NCBI GenBank assembly: GCA_938039345.1
Contig: CALHVB010000068.1
Coordinates: 1-6,668, forward strand
Direction of reading: 5' to 3'
Source: an uncultured Sediminicola sp.
GTDB lineage: Bacteria > Bacteroidota > Bacteroidia > Flavobacteriales > Flavobacteriaceae
Length of the DNA: 6,668 bases
The notes beneath the pieces are model-generated. The model had not been told where the DNA came from, searched no databases, and saw only the letters and a program-made list of their open reading frames with translations. This document shows, piece after piece, positions 1 to 6,545 of the stretch (its first letter is position 1; each line of letters starts with the position of its first letter). The position numbers were made by a program, and so were the translations under genes.

Positions 1-401
1 GCATAACCACAAGATGTTTGTACTAAATCTACCTGCATTTCTATAATTTGACGCGCACCAGCAATTTTAGGAAATAAGTTTATATTGTTTTTAAATTCGA
101 TATCCCTTGTGTGGTATATTTTAGAGGTGCCATAAAGTCTAAGAATTAAAGGTTTTCCTTCAAAAGCGCAGAACATAATAGTCATCCTATTATTTTTAAG
201 TAAATGTGCTGCTGTTTCGTTACCGCTACCTGTTAGGTTTAACCAAATAATTTTATTAGGACCTAACACACGTAAACTATCCATACCTTTTGGAGATACA
301 TTTACCTGACCTTCTTCAGCTGCTGTACCCACAAAAAATATTTTTTGTTCTTTAATAAATTGACTTAATTCTGGAGTTATTGCTGGTAATTTTTTCCCCA
401 T
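1..401 (-). CDS. Pyridoxamine 5'-phosphate oxidase-like FMN-binding protein, N-terminal part
   Basis: This is a partial gene: the ATG is at 401-399 and the frame stays open to the left edge, giving 133 residues and no stop. The protein begins MGKKLPAITPELSQFIKEQK and carries a conserved core: FVGTA at about 23-27, NVSPKGMDSLRVL at 34-46, WLNLTGSGNETAAHLL at 53-68, and CAFEGKPLILRLYG at 78-91, then VDLVQTSCGY at 124-133. This pattern is that of the putative pyridoxamine 5'-phosphate oxidase family (split-barrel flavin-binding fold), whose members usually bind FMN or a related cofactor. From memory, full-length members are about 180-210 residues, so roughly the last third is missing from the window. 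It is likely cytoplasmic, as no signal peptide or membrane segment is seen. The substrate is unknown for most of this subgroup, and it should not be called PdxH. It diverges from the plus-strand gene at 591, separated by AT-rich spacer. Family assignment is firm; the specific reaction is not known. Confidence 0.9.
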   Translation of the reverse strand, partial: MGKKLPAITPELSQFIKEQKIFFVGTAAEEGQVNVSPKGMDSLRVLGPNKIIWLNLTGSGNETAAHLLKNNRMTIMFCAFEGKPLILRLYGTSKIYHTRDIEFKNNINLFPKIAGARQIIEMQVDLVQTSCGY

Positions 402-432
402 TTAAATATGCTTTTAGTGTTTTAGAGATAGT

Positions 433-440
433 TAAAGTTA
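433..440 (-). promoter_or_regulatory. Possible -7 promoter element for the PNPOx-like gene
   Basis: On the minus strand this reads TAACTTTA, which matches the Bacteroidota -7 consensus TAnnTTTG at five of its six fixed positions. It lies 31 bases upstream of the ATG at 401, a sensible distance. I see no clear TTG -33 partner at the expected spacing, and such matches are frequent in AT-rich DNA, so this is only a candidate. Confidence 0.25.
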
Positions 441-590
441 CCTATTCTAATTCCTATTTTTAAAAACATTATGTTTTCTTTATGATAATTTATGGAGATT
501 AACACAAATGTTAAGTTTTTTATTATTCATGTGGAATAACCAATGTTAATGATATAATATTTGTAAGAAATTTCAAGTAAAAAAATATGT

Positions 591-1226
591 TTGGTATTTG
601 TTTTTATCTTGAACTCGATAGTCTACAGTCAAGTTTCGCCACCTGAAATGTATTTAGGAATAGGAGGTTTTAAAGGTGAAGGCTTAGAAAAAGGTGTATA
701 CATAAAATTTACAGCAGGGTCAGAATTGTTTTCCTATAAGTTTATTGCTCCAGAAATAGCTATTTCTTTTTACGGAGGAGCACATAAAGAAGGGTATTAT
801 AATGACTTAGGTTTTATTTCTTCGCAAGAAAATTTAAACACTATTTATAAGGGTGCTATTATAGGTTTTGGTTCAAAGTTTTATTACCAAGAAGAATTTT
901 CTCGGTGGGTTTTTATTCCTAAATATAATTATGGAAATATTACATCTGAAGGTGTTTTTTTAGATTCAAATGAGGAAAAGAGTATAAAAAAAGTGACTAA
1001 AAAAATTAATTTTTGGTCTTCTGCAATAGGTATAGAAACACATAGTTTAGGTTCTACAGATAAATTAGGAGTTTATTTAATTTATTCTGGCTTTAATTCT
1101 GCAAAACCATTTTCTTCATTTGAATTTGAAGACCAAGAAAATAATACAAGTAATAGAAGTACTGTTGGGATAAGTATTAGGTACAGTACGAATTTTAAAA
1201 AAGAGAAGGAAAAAATACCATACTAG
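591..1226 (+). CDS. Secreted, probable outer-membrane beta-barrel protein of unknown function
   Basis: I do not recognise a named family. The protein (211 residues from TTG 591) begins with a hydrophobic stretch, VFVFILNSIVYSQ, that looks like the core and cleavage region of a signal peptide cut before or near Q14. The rest alternates short strand-like segments rich in Y, F, G and I (for example YLGIGGFKGEG, AIISFYGG-like, IIGFGSKFYYQ, AIGIETHSLG, GVYLIYSGF, VGISIRYSTNF) with polar turns, as expected of a small outer-membrane barrel. The last strand ends at F202, and a charged tail KKEKEKIPY follows. No ATG fits the N-terminus. The frame is open back to 567, and residues SSKKIC would precede the present start, supplying the missing basic n-region if an ATT at 570 or ATA at 585 were used. 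Its last 111 bases overlap the convergent gene at 1116-1472. Beta-barrel is an inference; secretion is better supported. Confidence 0.7.
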   Translation: MVFVFILNSIVYSQVSPPEMYLGIGGFKGEGLEKGVYIKFTAGSELFSYKFIAPEIAISFYGGAHKEGYYNDLGFISSQENLNTIYKGAIIGFGSKFYYQEEFSRWVFIPKYNYGNITSEGVFLDSNEEKSIKKVTKKINFWSSAIGIETHSLGSTDKLGVYLIYSGFNSAKPFSSFEFEDQENNTSNRSTVGISIRYSTNFKKEKEKIPY

Positions 1227-1472
1227 AATAGCAAAAATAATAAGCGAAGTTATCATTAAAGCAATATTTAATCTTAATTCTTTGGCTTTAGTTTGCTTAA
1301 TTTTTTTACGAATAGCAATCATATCTGCAGCGGTAGATTTTTTAAAGTTTACTTTGGTTACGGTTTCATTTTTTGCAAAACCATCTCTTTTTTGATCAAC
1401 TCGTTTTTTTAATAAATGTCTATTAGCTTTTAAGGTTTTAATAGCATGTAGCATATGTCCAGCTCCGCTCAT
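1116..1472 (-). CDS. Small conserved flavobacterial membrane protein, C-terminus overextended
   Basis: The ORF encodes 118 residues from ATG 1472. The N-terminus MSGAGHMLHAIKTLKANRHL, the basic linker, a segment VNFKKSTAADMIAIRKKIKQ at about 41-60, and one membrane helix at about 68-92 match the layout of a short uncharacterised protein I recall as widespread in Flavobacteriia. The role is unknown; the charged N-terminal part is probably cytoplasmic with a single C-terminal anchor. Family members, as I recall them, end soon after the helix. Here 26 more residues (KIRTVPNT...KFK) follow, and they are encoded antisense to the end of the plus-strand gene at 591-1226. This tail is probably not ancestral. 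The gene lies 60 bases after the radical SAM gene on the same strand and may be co-transcribed with it. Confidence is high for residues 1-92 and low for the tail. Confidence 0.75.
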   Translation of the reverse strand: MSGAGHMLHAIKTLKANRHLLKKRVDQKRDGFAKNETVTKVNFKKSTAADMIAIRKKIKQTKAKELRLNIALMITSLIIFAILVWYFFLLFFKIRTVPNTYPNSTSITCIIFLVFKFK

Positions 1473-1532
1473 AATATAAAGTATTGGTTTCTAATATATT
1501 GGTCTTGTTTAATAGATAATTGTTACAATTCT

Positions 1533-2606
1533 TTAAAACAATTTCATTTGCCCATCTTTATATTGTTCGTGTAAATTTGTATTTAGTTTAGGGAACTTTT
1601 TGTTTTTAAAATAATTATTTCTAGCTAAGCGTACAGTATCGTGTATGTATTCAGCTATTTTTCCATCTCCGCGAGTTCGTGTTCCAAACCTACTATCGTT
1701 TAAATTACCACCGTGGCAAGCTGCTATTTGGTGTAATACTTTTTCTGCCTTGTTTGGCATTGCTTTGCGTATCCAATCGGTAAATATTTGTCCAATAGCA
1801 CCATTTAAACGCACTACGGTAAAGGCAAAAGATACTGCTCCGTTATCTGCTACCGATTTTGCTAGTTTTAATATTTCGTGGCTGTTAATACCCGGAATTA
1901 TTGGCGCTAACATAGCATTTACAGGAATACCGTTTTTAGATAATATTTCGATAGTTTTTAGTCGCTTTTTTATAGTAGTTGTTCGCGGTTCTAGAATACG
2001 TCTTGTTTCTTCGGATAAAGAGGTAACCGAGATATTTACTCCTATTAAATTGTCTTTTGCTAAGGCAGATAAGATATCTAAATCTCTTAAAATAAGAGCG
2101 TTTTTAGTAATAATGCCTACTGGGTGTTTGTATTTTAAAAAGACTTCTAAACAAGCTCTGGTTATTTTAAATTTTTGCTCTGCTGGTTGGTAACAATCTG
2201 TATTGCCAGACATTATAATAGTACTTGCTTTCCATTGTTTACTTTTTAGCTTAGCCTCTAGTAATTTTGGAGCATCTTTTTTTACTAGAATTTTTCGTTC
2301 AAAATCTAAACCAGGACTATAACCCCAATACTCGTGTGTATTTCTGGCATAGCAGTAAATACACCCATGTTCGCAGCCTTGGTATGCATTCATAGAAAAC
2401 GACATTCCAATATCTGGACTTGTTACTTTGTTTACAATTGTTTTTGGAAAAACGGGAATGTATTGCGTACGATTGTTATCTGGTTCCTCACCTTCAATTC
2501 TACAGAATTCCATAAAATCTTCTCGTATTTCATAGATGTGTTCTAGAAATTTGTTTGCACTGTTTTGCTGTGCTCCACGACCTTTTATGTATTCTTTTTG
2601 ATTCAA
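1533..2606 (-). CDS. PA0069-family (SplB-like) radical SAM protein
   Basis: The protein has 357 residues. A radical SAM cluster motif, CEHGCIYC, places the three cysteines at C78, C82 and C85, followed by YARNTHEYWGYSPGLDFERKI. These would hold a [4Fe-4S] cluster that cleaves S-adenosylmethionine. Other conserved stretches are the N-terminal YIKGRGAQ (6-13), SGNTDCYQPAE (133-143), GIITKNALILRDLDIL (164-179), LEPRT (205-209), and GIPVNAMLAPIIPGIN (226-241), which fit the TIM-barrel core of the COG1533 group, related by sequence to spore photoproduct lyase SplB. The substrate of the PA0069 family is not established, so no repair function is asserted. It is cytoplasmic, with no signal peptide. 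The start is TTG at 2606: no ATG lies upstream before the in-frame stop at 2630-2628, and the first internal Met (32) is past the conserved GRGAQ. That TTG abuts a perfect hairpin at 2606-2649. The 118-residue gene follows 60 bases downstream. Confidence 0.93.
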   Translation of the reverse strand: MNQKEYIKGRGAQQNSANKFLEHIYEIREDFMEFCRIEGEEPDNNRTQYIPVFPKTIVNKVTSPDIGMSFSMNAYQGCEHGCIYCYARNTHEYWGYSPGLDFERKILVKKDAPKLLEAKLKSKQWKASTIIMSGNTDCYQPAEQKFKITRACLEVFLKYKHPVGIITKNALILRDLDILSALAKDNLIGVNISVTSLSEETRRILEPRTTTIKKRLKTIEILSKNGIPVNAMLAPIIPGINSHEILKLAKSVADNGAVSFAFTVVRLNGAIGQIFTDWIRKAMPNKAEKVLHQIAACHGGNLNDSRFGTRTRGDGKIAEYIHDTVRLARNNYFKNKKFPKLNTNLHEQYKDGQMKLF

Positions 2607-2649
2607 AAACTTGGATTTATTCCAAATTTATGGAATAAATCCAAGTTTT
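2606..2649 (-). terminator. Perfect 18-bp inverted repeat with T-run; probable intrinsic terminator of the kinase operon
   Basis: The left arm 2606-2623 and right arm 2632-2649 are perfectly complementary over 18 bases, separated by an 8-base loop (AAATTTAT on the plus strand). Read on the minus strand, the hairpin lies 53 bases after the stop codon of the 519-residue gene, and its 3' arm ends in TTTT with one further T at 2605, as in a Rho-independent terminator. The plus strand also has a TTTTA tail, so it could work both ways. The oddity is that the TTG start of the next minus-strand gene occupies 2606-2604, so its first base is in the stem. It might instead be a 5'-leader structure of that gene. 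Confidence 0.75.
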
Positions 2650-2701
2650 AATGTATTTTCAAATGTTAATTAACAGATTTTATTAGAAAGTCAATGATAG
2701 C

Positions 2702-4261
2702 TTATTTAAAAACTACTTTTGCTAGTTGTTTTTTATTTCCTCTTTTGGCATAAAAGAATACAGTATCTTCTGTAGGTACTATTAAAGGTTTAGAAACCAT
2801 TAAAGGTAAACGGGCATCTTTATCATCTATTATTTTTTCATAAGACATATCTCCTTTTGCATCTAATTTAATAAGAAAAACATTTCTGTTACGGCTAAAG
2901 CCTTGTCTAAAAATAATACGGTCTTTTCCTAGTTGCTCTGGATTTTCACTGGCTGTACTTATAAAAAAATAGCTGTCTTCTCCTTTAATATAGGTGCTAT
3001 AAGATACGTATGCTTCATCGTGTTGTGTTACTTCAGATTTATTAATGTTTCTTGTCCATAAAAGGTCGCCAGAAGCATCTAGTTTTGCGCTTACCATATC
3101 ATTATAATGGTATCTTTTTACTTTAACTCTGTTTCCACTGCCAGCTTCAATTTTATAATTACTGGTAACAAAATATTCTTCAGCATTAAAAATGATATTA
3201 TTTTCTGGGGTAATGCTTAGGTTTTTAAAGACTAGATTTTTTATTTCTTTCTCTTCGTTTTTTCCAAACTTATCTTGCATAAACTGTGTAGAAAACGGAT
3301 GGTATTTTTTTGTAGTTATTTCTAAAGTACCAGGGTCCACGTTAAAATAACCAACACCGTTATAGCGATTGTCTTTTCTGTTAGAGTAAAAACCAACACA
3401 GAATAATTTGTTGTCTTCTGAAAGTATAGGTTTTAAACCTTCTGAATACTTACCGTCATCATCAAAAGTTTGTATTTTACTAAATGAATTAGAAACTTGT
3501 ATCATTTCGTACTGGAATTTACGTTCTTTGGCTCCAAAACGTTTCTTTTTAAAATAGGCTTTTCCTATGATGTAAACTTGTTTTAAATTTTTAGCAATAG
3601 CTATTTCTTCAAAAGCATAATTTTTTTCTTCAACTTCTTTAGAAAAATCGTGTGTTATAACTTTATTTAAATCAGCATCAAACAAATAAATAAAGTGTTG
3701 ATTTACTTTTCTTTTTTTAAAATGAGTGCTAATTACAAAGGCAGACTTATCATCATTAAACAATACAGATGTTGTAAAACCAGAAGAAAAATTTCTATTG
3801 TAATAATTTTTATCTAACGGAAAATCTACTTCTGCTGATGGTATAGATAATATCGTTTTTTCTATAAAATCTATATTATTTAAAGAGCTGCTATGTACAA
3901 CATAATCGTAAGAGCCTTTGCTAAGGTTATAGTCTAAAAACAATAGATGTAATCGTCCGTTTTTTAAATACCCGTCTACAAAGTTATGCCCTTTAAGTTT
4001 GTAATTAAATTCAGAAATTAACTCTAAATCTTTATTATAATGTTCTATTAAATAGCCTTTGGGTTTTAAGATAAGCCCTCCGTAATAACTTCTAACTAGT
4101 ACAGTTCCTCCGTTTGCCTCGTTAGCTATAGATACTAGGTTAGAGTATTTATGCTTATCGTTATATTTTTCTCCAAAAGCGTAAGAAACAGGCATTTCTT
4201 GTGCTTTTGCAATGCTAAAGGCAAAAAGAAATAAGAGTATAAAATGCTTTTTAAGTATCAT
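2702..4261 (-). CDS. Secreted protein of unknown function, 519 residues
   Basis: I do not recognise a characterised family. The protein starts at ATG 4261 with a clear signal peptide: basic ILKKH, hydrophobic FILLFLFAFSIA, then AKA before Q21, giving a mature protein beginning QEMPVSYAF. No lipobox cysteine is present, so it should be periplasmic or exported rather than a lipoprotein. The mature part is strand-rich, with repeated short hydrophobic strands followed by D/N/G turns. Two similar segments, SAKLDASGDLLWTRNI (391-406) and LIKLDAKGDMSYEKII (463-478), follow the 'K-L-D-x-x-G-D' blade pattern of beta-propeller proteins, so a propeller fold is a reasonable inference. There is no evident C-terminal type IX secretion sorting domain (it ends QLAKVVFK), no further membrane helix and no catalytic motif that I can name. 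It is the last gene of the kinase-hydratase operon, 22 bases after the hydratase stop, and a hairpin follows it. Confidence 0.85.
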   Translation of the reverse strand: MILKKHFILLFLFAFSIAKAQEMPVSYAFGEKYNDKHKYSNLVSIANEANGGTVLVRSYYGGLILKPKGYLIEHYNKDLELISEFNYKLKGHNFVDGYLKNGRLHLLFLDYNLSKGSYDYVVHSSSLNNIDFIEKTILSIPSAEVDFPLDKNYYNRNFSSGFTTSVLFNDDKSAFVISTHFKKRKVNQHFIYLFDADLNKVITHDFSKEVEEKNYAFEEIAIAKNLKQVYIIGKAYFKKKRFGAKERKFQYEMIQVSNSFSKIQTFDDDGKYSEGLKPILSEDNKLFCVGFYSNRKDNRYNGVGYFNVDPGTLEITTKKYHPFSTQFMQDKFGKNEEKEIKNLVFKNLSITPENNIIFNAEEYFVTSNYKIEAGSGNRVKVKRYHYNDMVSAKLDASGDLLWTRNINKSEVTQHDEAYVSYSTYIKGEDSYFFISTASENPEQLGKDRIIFRQGFSRNRNVFLIKLDAKGDMSYEKIIDDKDARLPLMVSKPLIVPTEDTVFFYAKRGNKKQLAKVVFK

Positions 4262-4283
4262 AGGTATTGGTTTAAAATTGATT

Positions 4284-5066
4284 TTAAGCTCCTGGGAAAT
4301 TAGCTTTTCTTTTTTCTAAAAAGGCAGTAGTACCTTCTTTAAAATCTTGGGTTCCAAAACAGGTTCCAAAAGCTTTAATCTCAGTAGCGTATCCATCTAC
4401 ATCATGTATAAAACCAGCATTTATTGCTTTTATTGCATATTTAATGGCAACAGACGAATTATTCGATATCTTGCTTGCGAGCTTAATGCAATAAGGCAGT
4501 AATTCTTCTAGAGTAGTTACATGGTTTACAAGGCCATAAGCTTGTGCTTTTTCTGCATTAATCATGCTGGCTGTCATAATTAATTCCATAGCCCTTCCTT
4601 TTCCTATGAGTTGCGGTAAACGCTGCGTGCCACCATAGCCAGGAATTACGCCTAGGGATACTTCTGGTAAGCCCATTTTTGCATTATCGCTAGCAATTCT
4701 AAAATGGCAAGCCATGGCTAATTCTAATCCGCCACCTAAAGCAAAGCCGTTTATTGCTGCAATTACAGGAGTGTTTAAGTCTTCTATAAAATTAAAAAGT
4801 GTTTCTTGTCCTTTTGCTGCTAATTTTGTTCCTTGTTTACTAGTAAAATTTGCAAATTCAGCAATATCTGCACCGGCTACAAAAGCTTTTTCTCCACTAC
4901 CAGTTAGTAGAATAGCTTTTATGTTTTTATCCTTATCTAGTGCTTTGCATGCTGAGTGTAATTCTGCTATGGTATCTTTATTTAAGGCATTTAGTTTATT
5001 AGGTCTGTTTATTGTAACAGTGGCAATTGTTTCCTTTTTTGTAACTAAGATATTTGTGTAACTCAT
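4284..5066 (-). CDS. Enoyl-CoA hydratase/isomerase family protein (crotonase fold)
   Basis: The protein has 260 residues from ATG 5066, the normal length for a single-domain crotonase. Family motifs are plain: NRPNKLNALN (20-29), the oxyanion-hole segment FVAGADIAEF (62-71), ALGGGLELAMACHFRIA (109-125) and PEVSLGVIPGYGGTQRLPQLIG (134-155). E115 and E135 correspond by spacing (20 apart) and context to the two catalytic glutamates of mitochondrial enoyl-CoA hydratase (Glu144 and Glu164 in rat). With both present, the likely reaction is reversible hydration of short-chain 2-enoyl-CoA to 3-hydroxyacyl-CoA, as in fatty-acid beta-oxidation or (S)-3-hydroxybutyryl-CoA metabolism. It is cytoplasmic and usually a hexamer. 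The actual chain length and pathway cannot be read from sequence. It sits 11 bases downstream of the histidine kinase stop and 22 bases upstream of the secreted protein, with no other fatty-acid gene in view. Confidence 0.95.
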   Translation of the reverse strand: MSYTNILVTKKETIATVTINRPNKLNALNKDTIAELHSACKALDKDKNIKAILLTGSGEKAFVAGADIAEFANFTSKQGTKLAAKGQETLFNFIEDLNTPVIAAINGFALGGGLELAMACHFRIASDNAKMGLPEVSLGVIPGYGGTQRLPQLIGKGRAMELIMTASMINAEKAQAYGLVNHVTTLEELLPYCIKLASKISNNSSVAIKYAIKAINAGFIHDVDGYATEIKAFGTCFGTQDFKEGTTAFLEKRKANFPGA

Positions 5067-5077
5067 AGCTTATGTTG

Positions 5078-6529
5078 TTATATTCCTTTTGGAAGTTTTA
5101 CAGTAAAAATAGTTCCTTGTTCCTCTTCTGAAGTAAAATCGATAGTTCCGTTATAGTTTTCTATAATATTTTTTACCATACCTAAACCTAAGCCCATACC
5201 ACTAGTTTTTGTGGTGAATTTAGGTTCAAAAACCTTGTCTTTTACATCTTCTGCTATACCAATACCGTTATCTGCTACCATAATTTTAACAATTTCGTTT
5301 TCTGATGCTACTGAAACCAGAATTTTAGGTGCTGTATTTTCAGGAATAGCTTGTTCGGCATTTTTTACCAAATTGGTTACAATTCTTATAAGTTGCGTTC
5401 GGTCTAGTTTTGCAATTACTTCTTCTTCCTCACTTATAAAATGAATATAATTTTCATTAAAAATATCTAATGCTAATTTTACAATTTTAACCACATTTAA
5501 GGTTTCATTTTGCTGTGCGGGCATGTTTGCAAAATTAGAAAAGGCAGAAGCAATGCTGCTTAAAGTATCTATTTGCTGAATTAAAGTTTTAGAGTATTCA
5601 TCTATTTTTTGCTCAATTTTAGGGTCGTTAGGGTCAAACTTGCGCTCAAAACTTTGTACACTTAAACGCATTGGAGTTAACGGATTTTTTATTTCATGCG
5701 CCACTTGTTTTGCCATTTCTCGCCAAGCTTGCTCTCTTTCACTACGGGCTAATTTTACAGCACTTTCTTCTAATTCATCTATCATTCCGTTATAAGAACT
5801 AATTAATTTTCCTATTTCTTCACCTGGGTTTTTAATAATAATTCGTTTGTTTTTTTGTGTAAAATTGGTTTTGTTTAATTTATCAGAAATAGTCTGTAAA
5901 GAGCGTGTTATATATTTAGAAATTATATAAGCTAAAGCAATAGCTATAACCAGTAAAACTAAATATACCCAAGCCAAACGAAATAGAAATTCTTTTAATT
6001 CCTTGTTGTTAAAAGTATTATCTTCTAAATAAGGTAAGTTTAATATACCAATTGGTTTAAACTTGTTGTTTGTAATATAGCTGTACGATGCGTGGAACCT
6101 ATCGTTTGGACTTGTGTTCTCTTCTACATATCTTTTAGAGGCAGATGCTTCTAAATTATTTAGCGTATTTGCACTTAAACAATTAGAGATAGAATCGTTG
6201 TTAAATGTTGCTTTAGAGCTTTTAATAAGTTGTCCTTCTAAATCATAAATATTAAAATTTAAATTTTGAACATCTGCAATCTGATAAATTTCATGCTTAA
6301 AAATATCCTTTAAATTTTCTGTAATAACAGGATAGGTGGTTTCTTTAAGCGTATAAATAATACTTTGTTTTATTTGAGCTTCTTTACGTGCCAAACGTTT
6401 TTGGTGGTAATCGTTAGTCTGTTCTCTATATTGGTATATGGTTACACCAACAATTAAGACTGATGCAATAAACACCAATAAAATCATTGAAATAAATATT
6501 CGGGAACGGAACGATAAGTTTTTTAACAA
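5078..6529 (-). CDS. NtrY-like membrane sensor histidine kinase (HAMP, HisKA, HATPase)
   Basis: The protein has 483 residues. Domains in order: membrane helix 1 at about 11-33, an extracytoplasmic sensor region of about 150 residues (34-182) with no family I recognise, membrane helix 2 at about 183-205, a HAMP-like linker (about 205-258), then the kinase core. The phosphorylated histidine is H278 in AWREMAKQVAHEIKNPLTPM, an arrangement typical of NtrY-type kinases. The ATP-binding domain shows the N box NLVKNAEQA (386-394), G1 DNGIG (420-424), F box FEPKFTTK (434-441) and G2 GMGLGLG (444-450), so it looks fully active. There is no receiver domain and no response regulator gene in the window, so its partner must be elsewhere. 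The start is TTG 6529: an in-frame stop lies three codons upstream, and the first internal ATG (residue 15) would remove the basic KNLSFRSR stretch before helix 1. It is the first gene of the operon with the enoyl-CoA hydratase and the secreted protein. Confidence 0.93.
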   Translation of the reverse strand: MLKNLSFRSRIFISMILLVFIASVLIVGVTIYQYREQTNDYHQKRLARKEAQIKQSIIYTLKETTYPVITENLKDIFKHEIYQIADVQNLNFNIYDLEGQLIKSSKATFNNDSISNCLSANTLNNLEASASKRYVEENTSPNDRFHASYSYITNNKFKPIGILNLPYLEDNTFNNKELKEFLFRLAWVYLVLLVIAIALAYIISKYITRSLQTISDKLNKTNFTQKNKRIIIKNPGEEIGKLISSYNGMIDELEESAVKLARSEREQAWREMAKQVAHEIKNPLTPMRLSVQSFERKFDPNDPKIEQKIDEYSKTLIQQIDTLSSIASAFSNFANMPAQQNETLNVVKIVKLALDIFNENYIHFISEEEEVIAKLDRTQLIRIVTNLVKNAEQAIPENTAPKILVSVASENEIVKIMVADNGIGIAEDVKDKVFEPKFTTKTSGMGLGLGMVKNIIENYNGTIDFTSEEEQGTIFTVKLPKGI

Positions 6530-6545
6530 AGCAGACTATTTTGAA

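Noticed and set aside
555..563. TAATATTTG before the plus-strand gene as a promoter
   Set aside because: The spacing between TA and TTTG is three rather than two, no -33 TTG is found, and similar strings occur by chance on both strands of the AT-rich spacers.
1518..1530. Small palindrome AATTGTTACAATT after the radical SAM stop as a terminator
   Set aside because: The stem is six A/T-rich pairs with a one-base centre and no T-run follows on the minus strand, so it would not act as an intrinsic terminator.
1645..2193. A 182-codon plus-strand reading frame antisense to the radical SAM gene
   Set aside because: It mirrors the codons of a strongly conserved enzyme, has no recognisable domain, and its hydrophobic look is what antisense reading of such a gene gives.
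2334..2546. A 70-codon plus-strand frame over the radical SAM cysteine motif
   Set aside because: It is a shadow of the real gene, with no independent evidence.
2664..2675. A 12-base perfect palindrome, TGTTAATTAACA, downstream of the 519-residue gene
   Set aside because: It is made almost only of A and T, so it is likely by chance in this DNA. It could be an operator for the radical SAM gene, but nothing else supports that.
4714..5061. A 115-codon plus-strand reading frame antisense to the enoyl-CoA hydratase
   Set aside because: It lies wholly inside a clear crotonase gene and shows no family features of its own.
5211..5444. A 77-codon plus-strand frame antisense to the kinase ATP-binding domain
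   Set aside because: It is a shadow of a well-conserved kinase core.
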